From Actinomycetota bacterium (GTDB taxonomy: Bacteria > Acidobacteriota > Blastocatellia > Chloracidobacteriales > Chloracidobacteriaceae): a DNA stretch of 5,570 nucleotides. Shown here piece by piece: positions 1-4,685 of the stretch. Made by a program: the position numbers and the translations under genes. The stretch spans positions 1 to 5,570 of the forward strand of contig JAAFHI010000280.1 of NCBI GenBank assembly GCA_013298335.1. Direction: 5' to 3'. Position 1 is the stretch's first letter, and the number at the start of each line of letters is the position of its first letter. The notes beneath the pieces were generated by a model, which saw only the letters and a list, made by a program, of their open reading frames with translations, was not told where the DNA came from and did not search any database.

Positions 1-22
1 AAAGCCGCTCGGCGCAATTCGG

Positions 23-65
23 AAAGGGCAATGGAACCTGTTGATTCCATTGCCCTTTTGTTTTT
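23..65 (+). terminator. Strong rho-independent terminator of an upstream transcript
   Basis: A perfect 14-bp stem (arms 23-36 and 45-58, AAAGGGCAATGGAA and its complement) encloses an 8-nt loop and is followed by TGTTTTT. This is a classic intrinsic terminator for a plus-strand transcript that enters the window from the left. Bases 1-22 show no in-frame stop in any plus frame before the stem, so I cannot say whether the upstream unit is a protein or an RNA gene. The terminator separates that unit from acsF. Confidence 0.85.
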
Positions 66-92
66 CCCTGCCCGTTTTCAGCATTTAGCATT

Positions 93-119
93 TTGACTTT
101 CGGTTTCAGACAGTAGATT
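93..119 (+). promoter_or_regulatory. Weak candidate promoter upstream of acsF
   Basis: TTGACT (93-98) resembles a sigma-70 -35 box. TAGATT (114-119) is a 4-of-6 match to a -10 box, but the 15-bp spacer is short. It lies between the upstream terminator and acsF, which is where an acsF promoter should be. The leader to the start codon would be about 150 nt long and would contain both heptamer arrays. This is a guess from two short motifs. Confidence 0.2.
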
Positions 120-131
120 GGAAGGAAAGTC

Positions 132-180
132 GTCAGCAGTTAGCAGTCAGCAGTTCGTCGTCAGTCGCCAGCCGTCAGAA
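132..180. repeat. Degenerate heptamer tandem repeat, 7 units (GTCAGCA type)
   Basis: The stretch divides into seven consecutive 7-bp units: GTCAGCA, GTTAGCA, GTCAGCA, GTTCGTC, GTCAGTC, GCCAGCC, GTCAGAA. All units begin with G, and most keep the GTCAG core. The 7-bp period is exact, with no indels. It resembles the short tandemly repeated repetitive (STRR) heptamers known from cyanobacteria. It lies in the non-coding leader of acsF and has no open reading frame of its own. Confidence 0.8.
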
Positions 181-200
181 ATTGCGGCAACGATTTTTCC

Positions 201-242
201 GGATGACTGACTACTCACTACTCATTACTAACTACTGGCAAT
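201..242. repeat. Second heptamer tandem repeat (TNACTAC type) upstream of acsF
   Basis: Four clear 7-bp units, TGACTAC, TCACTAC, TCATTAC and TAACTAC (208-235), are flanked by the weaker units GGATGAC and TGGCAAT. The period again is exactly 7 bp, but the core differs from the 132-180 array, so these are two separate arrays. The array ends about 30 bp before the acsF start codon, inside the likely 5' untranslated region. Confidence 0.75.
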
Positions 243-273
243 TGACCACTCTCCCAAGCGAGGTTTCCCCCGT

Positions 274-1395
274 ATGTCTTCCGCCGCCTCCGTCGTTCAC
301 GATACCAAAGCCGATACCAAAGCCGCCGCCAAAGACAGCGGCCTGCTGACGCCGCGCTTTTACATGACCGATTTCAAGAAAATGAACGCCCTCCGCTTCG
401 ACCACATGGAGGACGAGTTCAAGGCGATGCACAAACGGTTCGCCGACGACCCGAACAAGCATTTCTTCAAACGCGACGACGACGGCGATTTCGACAGGGA
501 TTTTTCGGAACTGCCGACAGTCTTCAAGGATTTTCTGATCCGTGGCTGTATCGGCGAGTTTTCGGGCGCGCTGCTCTACAACAAGATTGCCGAGAAGGTT
601 GACGACCCGATCCTGAGCGATACCTACCGGCTCATGGCCCGCGACGAAGGCCGCCACAGCGGATTCATCCGGCTCGCCATGCGCGACATCAACGCCGACC
701 TCGATCTGCAAATGCTTCAGAGCGAAAAAGAGCCGGTGTACATGCATCCGAAACTCATCATGTACACGACCTATCTCTCCGAAGTGATCGGTTACTTCCG
801 CTACATCAACATTTACGACCACTTGCAGAAACATCCCGACCAGCGCTACCACCCGATTTTCAAGTACTTCGGCGGCTGGTGTCAGGATGAACTCAAGCAC
901 GGCGACTTCATCGGCCTGCAATTGATCGCCCAGCGCGACAAGTACCTCGCGGGCGGCGTCAACCGGCAGTTGATGAAATTTTTCGCGTGGGCCGTCTACG
1001 TGACGATGTGGCTGCGCGACCTGAAGGCGAAGGAGTTCTACGCCTCGATCGGCATGGACTGGCGCGCCTACGATTTGAAGGTTCTGCGCGAAACGAACAA
1101 CTACGCCCAGCGCATATACGGTTTCCGGGTCGACCTCGACAGCCCGAAGACCGTTGAAATCTTCGACCGCATGGCTGATCGGCTGCTCAAGATGGACGAA
1201 CTCGAAGCCGCCGGTGCGAGCAAGGTCAAAATCGCCCCGATGAAAGCCGCGCAGACGATGGATTATCTGCGGCTCTTCAAGATGAAGGTGCTGACCGATA
1301 CGCCGCCGCCGATTCCGGATTTCCCGACCCCGCCGGTGGTGAAGGGCGAAAAGACGACCGCGTCGCCGCGCCATCAGCATCTGGCGACGGTCTGA
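274..1395 (+). CDS. acsF: Mg-protoporphyrin IX monomethyl ester oxidative cyclase (AcsF)
   Basis: This is the oxygen-dependent diiron cyclase that closes the isocyclic E ring, turning Mg-protoporphyrin IX 13-monomethyl ester into divinyl protochlorophyllide a. The 373-residue product is of normal family length. The ferritin-like diiron ligands are visible: E95 in GEFSG, E125 and H128 in RDEGRH, E170 in TYLSEVIGYFRY, and E206 and H209 in CQDELKH. The motifs YLSEVIGYFRY and PIFKYFGGWCQDELKHGDF are typical of AcsF and unlike other diiron oxidases. The ATG has GAGG at 260-263, about 10 nt upstream. The first 25 residues are a variable extension with a tandem duplication of DTKA (a 12-bp direct repeat, 301-324), and the C-terminus is Pro-rich (343-354). 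It appears monocistronic: terminators lie on both sides. No Ycf54 or BciE accessory gene is visible nearby. Confidence 0.95.
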   Translation: MSSAASVVHDTKADTKAAAKDSGLLTPRFYMTDFKKMNALRFDHMEDEFKAMHKRFADDPNKHFFKRDDDGDFDRDFSELPTVFKDFLIRGCIGEFSGALLYNKIAEKVDDPILSDTYRLMARDEGRHSGFIRLAMRDINADLDLQMLQSEKEPVYMHPKLIMYTTYLSEVIGYFRYINIYDHLQKHPDQRYHPIFKYFGGWCQDELKHGDFIGLQLIAQRDKYLAGGVNRQLMKFFAWAVYVTMWLRDLKAKEFYASIGMDWRAYDLKVLRETNNYAQRIYGFRVDLDSPKTVEIFDRMADRLLKMDELEAAGASKVKIAPMKAAQTMDYLRLFKMKVLTDTPPPIPDFPTPPVVKGEKTTASPRHQHLATV

Positions 1396-1414
1396 ACAAC
1401 CGGGCCAAAATGAA

Positions 1415-1455
1415 AATCGGGGGAGATGTCACCGTCTCCCCCGATTCGTTTTGTT
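1415..1455 (+). terminator. Rho-independent terminator of acsF
   Basis: A perfect 12-bp stem (1415-1426 AATCGGGGGAGA pairing with 1435-1446) with an 8-nt loop is followed by CGTTTTGTT. It begins 19 bp after the acsF stop codon and should end the acsF transcript, separating it from the reductase gene downstream. Confidence 0.85.
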
Positions 1456-1522
1456 CAGAGTTACCCGCTTTAGCGGGGAAATTCTGGGCGGAAAATCCCC
1501 GCTAAAGCGGGTAACTCTGAAC
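1453..1522. repeat. Perfect 27-bp inverted repeat, REP/BIME- or MITE-like
   Basis: The arms 1453-1479 and 1496-1522 are exact reverse complements over 27 bp, around a 16-nt spacer. Each arm also contains its own small palindrome, CCCGCTTTAGCGGG (6-bp stem, TT loop), so the DNA or RNA can fold either as one long hairpin or as two short ones. This nested design is typical of paired REP palindromes or a very small MITE. It contains no coding sequence. No target-site duplication is obvious. The right arm ends directly before the GGGA ribosome binding site of the next gene. Confidence 0.8.
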
Positions 1523-1532
1523 GGGAATTTTC

Positions 1533-2522
1533 ATGGAAAAACTGCTTCGCATCGCCATTCTCGGTTCCGGACGCGTCGCACGGGCGCGGGTTCGTGAAAT
1601 CGGACTCCGCGCGGACGCCCGCGTGACCGTCATTGCCGCCTCGTCGCCCGAACGCGCCCGCGAGGTCGCCGAACCCGCGGGCGCCGAGGTTTTGACCGAC
1701 TGGCGGGAAGCCGTCGCGCGTCCCGACGTGGACGCCGTGATGGTCTGCTCGCGCAACGCCATGCATGTCCCGCAGGCCGAGGCCGCGTTACTGGCGGGAA
1801 AACACGTCAGCGTGGATTATCCGCTCGCGCTGTCGCTGGCCGATGCGGAGCGCCTCGCCGCGCTTGCTGCGGAGCGCCAACTCGTTCTCCACGTTGAACA
1901 TATCGAACTTCTGTCAGCGTGGTTCGTCGCGTTTCTCGACGCTCTGCCGCGCGTCGGCGCAATTCGGGACATTTCGTGGAAGAACCTGAGCGCCCGGCAG
2001 TTCGCGCCCGGCGACTGGACGTTCGACCGTGCGTCGGGCTTTTCGATGTTCCAGCAGGCGTCATTGCCGAGCCGGCTCATCCGCTGCGTCGGCCCTGCCG
2101 AGTGGATCGACGCAACCGAAACCCTCGACGGTGATGAAAACGGCTGCTTCCGCCGCCGCGAAACCGTTGTCTCTTTTGGATTTTCCGGCGGAACGGGCCA
2201 CATCCACGACGCCGTCGGCCTCGGGACGCCCGGCCAGTCCAGCGAACTCGTCGTCACCGGCGAAAACGGCGTTCTTGCCGCCCGCGAATTAAAGGAAGTG
2301 ACGTTCACCGGTTCTGATGGCGTGGTTGAACCGATTCCGATCCCCGCCGTCGGAGGACTTTTCGCCCGCGACGTGGCCGAATTCCTCGCGCGCGTCACGC
2401 ACGGGACGCCCGCCTACGTGTCGCTCGACCACGTTTTAAACGTCATGCACTTCGCCGATGCCGTCGAACGGTCGGTCGCTACGGGTCGCCGGACCGTCCT
2501 GAACGGTGAAAATCAGGCGTAA
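1533..2522 (+). CDS. Gfo/Idh/MocA-family oxidoreductase, biliverdin reductase (BvdR)-like
   Basis: The 329-residue product has an N-terminal Rossmann NAD(P)-binding domain (residues 5-125, with GSGRVA at 11-16) and a C-terminal alpha/beta substrate domain. Sugar dehydrogenases of this fold carry a catalytic EKP motif. Here the spot reads DYP (95-97) within HVSVDYPLALSL, followed by LLHVEHIELL-like text (118-127: VLHVEHIELL). From memory, cyanobacterial and mammalian biliverdin reductases have EYP and HxEHxELL at these places. W162, the SR pair at 180-181 and the GGLFARD block (274-280) also line up with remembered Synechocystis BvdR, and R181 may match its catalytic Arg. The family enzyme reduces biliverdin to bilirubin with NAD(P)H. 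The Glu-to-Asp change and the lack of phycobilin genes in view leave the substrate open. GGGA at 1523-1526 is a modest ribosome binding site 6 nt from the ATG. The class call is firm; the BvdR assignment is moderate. Confidence 0.75.
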   Translation: MEKLLRIAILGSGRVARARVREIGLRADARVTVIAASSPERAREVAEPAGAEVLTDWREAVARPDVDAVMVCSRNAMHVPQAEAALLAGKHVSVDYPLALSLADAERLAALAAERQLVLHVEHIELLSAWFVAFLDALPRVGAIRDISWKNLSARQFAPGDWTFDRASGFSMFQQASLPSRLIRCVGPAEWIDATETLDGDENGCFRRRETVVSFGFSGGTGHIHDAVGLGTPGQSSELVVTGENGVLAARELKEVTFTGSDGVVEPIPIPAVGGLFARDVAEFLARVTHGTPAYVSLDHVLNVMHFADAVERSVATGRRTVLNGENQA

Positions 2523-3280
2523 GTCTCTTTCTTGCCGTGTTTTTCCCGAAGCGCCGCGACTTCCGCCTCGGTCATCGGGATGAACCGTCCTTCGCGCAAT
2601 CCGGCTTCAAGCACCCGGACACTGAGGTCTTCCATGCACCGGAGGAAATCGTCCTTGCCGGCGAAGTGACGAAAGCTGCTTTTTCCGGGGCCTTCGGCGA
2701 CCTTCTTCTCGAAAAATTGAAAAAGTTCGGTCGGAGAGGTCGTGTCGAGCTGAAACACCTGCGCGTTCAGGATGCGCTGGCTGAACGGATCGACAACCTG
2801 CGCGGGCGGAAGATTCAACGCCCGATACGGACGACCGTCCGAACGGAGGCCCCAGATCGTGAGTTGAACGATTTCGCGAAAATCGCCGATCAGGGAATGG
2901 GAATAAATCACGCTGGCGACCCACAATCCGTTTCGATGTCGAAAATGGCAGCCGCCCCCGTCGGGAAATTCATCCGACAGAAATCCTTCCTGTGATTCAT
3001 ATCCCAATCGCTCAAACTCAAGCCGTTCGAAGCTTTCGGCAAGGGGTTCGATGAACGACAGCGCCCGCGCCGAGAGTTTTTCCGACGGACCCAGAAAGGT
3101 CGCCGCCCGAATCGGCATCGGCGCAAACCCGGACAGAACCGGCAGCCGGACAAATCCGAGAGTTTTGAACAGCCATTTCAGGATTCCCTTCCAGCCCGGA
3201 AGAAAATGGAGCATCTCCTCCAGCGTCGTTTTCTGGAGATCGGTTTTGTAGTACCACCGGCCAGGGCGAATGTCGGTCAT
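2513..3280 (-). CDS. Hypothetical soluble protein, 255 aa
   Basis: I do not recognise this family. The product has no signal peptide and no clear membrane helix. Residues 24-60 are rich in aromatic and hydrophobic residues with interspersed Lys (HFLPGWKGILKWLFKTLGF) and could be an amphipathic or membrane-surface segment. The middle (100-150) is rich in Gly, Asp and aromatic residues and predicts as beta strands. The C-terminal 60 residues are helical and charged. The ATG at 3280 overlaps the stop of the preceding minus-strand gene as ATGA, so translation is probably coupled. There is no strong ribosome binding site of its own, which agrees with coupling. At the other end its stop lies inside the last codons of the BvdR-like gene, giving a 10-bp convergent overlap. 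Codon use and length make it a real gene, most likely working with its partner at 3277-3831. Confidence 0.85.
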   Translation of the reverse strand: MTDIRPGRWYYKTDLQKTTLEEMLHFLPGWKGILKWLFKTLGFVRLPVLSGFAPMPIRAATFLGPSEKLSARALSFIEPLAESFERLEFERLGYESQEGFLSDEFPDGGGCHFRHRNGLWVASVIYSHSLIGDFREIVQLTIWGLRSDGRPYRALNLPPAQVVDPFSQRILNAQVFQLDTTSPTELFQFFEKKVAEGPGKSSFRHFAGKDDFLRCMEDLSVRVLEAGLREGRFIPMTEAEVAALREKHGKKETYA

Positions 3281-3831
3281 GGTTCAGGCTGCCTTTTCTC
3301 GAATTTCGTGCCGTTCCACGCCAGATCGTAGAGCCGCTTGCCTTCTTCGGTTTGAACCCGGATGGTCGTGCCCTGGCGCGGCATTTTGTACTGCACCTGT
3401 TTTTGAACCCGAAACGGCATAACCGATTTCGTCACCGGGCGGAGTCGTCCGCCTTCAAGGCGAAAGAAAACGAGTGGCTGATGCCAGTCGAATTCATCGG
3501 CTTCTCCTGTTGCCGCCACGCCGACCAGAAACGATCCGTCGGTCTGTTTGAACAGGCAGACCTGAAGATCATCCTGCGCGGCGTCCCCTCCAGCAAAAAT
3601 GTATCCATTCGGAATATCGATAATACTTCCGCGCGATGAATCAAGCATCCGGCGGATATGTTCATCGCGGTTTTTGGGCTCGCATTCGAAATAACGACTT
3701 GGAAGCAGGTGGAAATACTGGAGAACATTCTTCGGGCGCAGCGAGTGGCCGGTTTGTGGCGACCGCGCGTCCGTAAATGTGATGAATCCGACGAAAAGCA
3801 GACACCCGATGATCCCGATGGCAATTTTCAC
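3277..3831 (-). CDS. Hypothetical exported protein, 184 aa
   Basis: The family is unknown to me. I chose the GTG at 3831 over an upstream TTG (3861) because TGGGGGA (3845-3839) sits 7 nt before it and the protein then begins with a textbook secretion signal: MK, a hydrophobic stretch IAIGIIGCLLFVGFITF, then a plausible cleavage after TDA (residue 22). The mature part of about 160 residues looks beta-rich (GYIFAGGD, FLVGVAATG, LVFFRLEGGRLRPV), suggesting a small periplasmic or envelope domain. If the signal is not cleaved it would be a single-pass anchored protein. It is first in an ATGA-overlapping pair with the soluble 255-residue protein. Upstream, its frame stays open for another 24 codons beyond 3861 and runs into the 21-bp repeat array, which raises the possibility of a longer ancestral protein. 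Confidence 0.8.
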   Translation of the reverse strand: MKIAIGIIGCLLFVGFITFTDARSPQTGHSLRPKNVLQYFHLLPSRYFECEPKNRDEHIRRMLDSSRGSIIDIPNGYIFAGGDAAQDDLQVCLFKQTDGSFLVGVAATGEADEFDWHQPLVFFRLEGGRLRPVTKSVMPFRVQKQVQYKMPRQGTTIRVQTEEGKRLYDLAWNGTKFEKRQPEP

Positions 3832-3838
3832 GGTTTGT

Positions 3839-3845
3839 TCCCCCA
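3839..3845 (-). promoter_or_regulatory. Ribosome binding site deciding the GTG start at 3831
   Basis: On the minus strand TGGGGGA precedes the GTG codon by 7 nt, a good distance for a Shine-Dalgarno site. The alternative upstream TTG has no comparable site. This supports a 184-residue rather than a 194-residue product. Confidence 0.6.
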
Positions 3846-3857
3846 GGGCAAACGTTT

Positions 3858-4148
3858 TCAACGTATTGGCGGTGACATCCTGGGGAGCGCAACCGCCGTC
3901 ATCAACGTGGCAATCCTCATCGTATCGGTGAAACCTTCATCATCGGCGTGGCAGGTGTCGTCATCGTGGTGGCAGGCGACGTCATCAACCGCGCAACCTT
4001 CGTCATCGGCGTGGCAGGCGACGTCATCAACCGTGCAACCTTCGTCATCGGCGTGGCAGGTGTCGTCATCGTGGTGGCAGGCGACGTCATCAACCGCGCA
4101 ACCTTCGTCATTCACCTGAAAACCACCGTCACACTTCCGAAAAGACAC
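3858..4148 (-). CDS. Possible Cys/Asp/His-rich heptapeptide-repeat protein, 96 aa (doubtful, possibly frameshifted)
   Basis: Starting at GTG 4148, this frame reads through the 21-bp array and yields heptapeptides with the pattern x-x-C-x-x-D-D: EGCAVDD, VACHHDD, DTCHADD, EGCTVDD, VACHADD, then three repeats of earlier types. Flanking units keep Asp at position 7 and Phe in place of Cys (GGFQVND). The product would be very acidic with nine cysteines and several His residues, a composition that could bind metal. Against it: no convincing ribosome binding site, no recognised family, and the last 20 or so residues (MRIATLMTAVALPRMSPPIR) abruptly lose the pattern. The pattern continues in another frame (EDCHVDD, GGCAPQD) that joins the exported protein at 3831. 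So this is either a small real gene, the broken front of a longer one, or a non-coding minisatellite that happens to be open. Confidence 0.3.
   Translation of the reverse strand: MSFRKCDGGFQVNDEGCAVDDVACHHDDDTCHADDEGCTVDDVACHADDEGCAVDDVACHHDDDTCHADDEGFTDTMRIATLMTAVALPRMSPPIR
3877..4148. repeat. 21-bp tandem repeat array, 13 units, one of them 20 bp
   Basis: Units of 21 bp begin at 3877, 3898, 3919, 3939, 3960, 3981, 4002, 4023, 4044, 4065, 4086, 4107 and 4128. Eight central units (3939-4106) are highly similar and fall into three kinds, best told apart after GTCATC: GGCGTGGCAGG, GTGGTGGCAGG and AACCGNGCAACC. These form a higher-order pattern of 63, 42 and 63 bp, indicating duplication of multi-unit blocks. 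Units at both edges are diverged, as in many minisatellites. The unit at 3919-3938 is one base short. The array fills most of the 372 bp between the flanking minus-strand genes. 21 bp equals both seven codons and about two helical turns. Confidence 0.92.
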
Positions 4149-4203
4149 AAAACGTCGGAGGAAGCGAGGAGATCGGCGTCGTCACGGTCCCCGAAACGGG
4201 CGG

Positions 4204-4590
4204 TTACCGCCGTCCGCCGAAGGATTGCTCCGGGGTCTTCAGGTACGCCGCGAGAAACAGCCCGCCGAGTACCAGATCAACCATTCCTCCGATGAAGGCG
4301 GGGAGGGGAATCCGGTTCTGGAAGATGAGCACGATGGCGGCGAGGCCAAAACTCGCCTTTTCCAGAACCGTGATCGGCATTAGTGGCCGGAACCGGAACG
4401 GATCGCTCGCCATCACCAGAAACGCGACCTGCCAGACGATGGCGAGGCCGACGAAGCCGTAAAAGTATTCGGGATGCGTGATGGCGGGCGGAAAATCGCG
4501 TCCCGTCTTCGCTTCCAGAAAGTATTGGGGGAAAATTACGAGCAGGCCGTAGACACCCGCAATCGCATAGACTCGTTTCGCAAACTTCAT
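4204..4590 (-). CDS. Small four-helix integral membrane protein, 128 aa
   Basis: The family has no function I know, though small four-helix proteins with a similar look (HPEYFYGF, WQVAFLVMASDP-FRFRP, VLEKASFG) are widespread. Hydrophobic segments lie at about residues 7-23, 42-61, 71-90 and 95-116. Charged or polar residues cluster in the loops, including the conserved-looking DPFRFRP and the E77-K78 pair at the edge of helix 3. I chose the ATG at 4590 over a GTG at 4659 because GGAGGG (4601-4596) lies 5 nt before it, and the extra 23 residues of the long form are basic and unlike a membrane protein start. The stop codon TAA lies in the loop of a small GGCGG/CCGCC hairpin without a U-tract, so transcription probably continues into the array and the genes beyond. 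Confidence 0.85.
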   Translation of the reverse strand: MKFAKRVYAIAGVYGLLVIFPQYFLEAKTGRDFPPAITHPEYFYGFVGLAIVWQVAFLVMASDPFRFRPLMPITVLEKASFGLAAIVLIFQNRIPLPAFIGGMVDLVLGGLFLAAYLKTPEQSFGGRR

Positions 4591-4595
4591 CAGGA

Positions 4596-4601
4596 CCCTC
4601 C
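4596..4601 (-). promoter_or_regulatory. Strong Shine-Dalgarno fixing the ATG at 4590
   Basis: GGAGGG on the minus strand is 5 nt upstream of the ATG at 4590, a near-ideal site. It decides the start of the membrane protein gene against the upstream GTG at 4659, which has no such motif. Confidence 0.75.
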
Positions 4602-4685
4602 GGGGCAACATCCCCGCCAATCTTGCGACGTTTTTGACGCGCGTGTTACCGTGCGCCACCTTTCAGGATTCCGTCCGTCAACAAT

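Noticed and set aside
232..1380. 382-codon open frame antisense to acsF
   Set aside because: It mirrors acsF codon by codon, has no ribosome binding site or family signature, and such antisense frames are common opposite GC-rich genes.
3802..3831. Lipoprotein signal in the 184-residue exported protein (IIGC)
   Set aside because: The cysteine would be residue 10, leaving a hydrophobic stretch too short for a lipoprotein signal; the hydrophobic run continues well past it.
3658..4119. Plus-strand frame reading SSSAWQ/ATSST repeats through the 21-bp array
   Set aside because: Any frame through a stop-free repeat stays open. This one starts inside the exported-protein gene on the other strand, with no ribosome binding site, and yields low-complexity Ser/Trp text.
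3877..4148. CRISPR array or plasmid-type iterons
   Set aside because: There are no unique spacers between units, so it is not CRISPR. No replication gene or AT-rich stretch is near, so an origin is not supported.
4199..4211. GGCGG-TTA-CCGCC hairpin over the stop codon of the membrane protein gene as a terminator
   Set aside because: The stem is only 5 bp and no U-tract follows on the minus strand.
3948..4295. Plus-strand frame with hydrophobic VIGVAGD/VINRATF heptads
   Set aside because: It runs past the array into sequence antisense to the membrane protein and becomes an Arg-rich shadow; no start signal.
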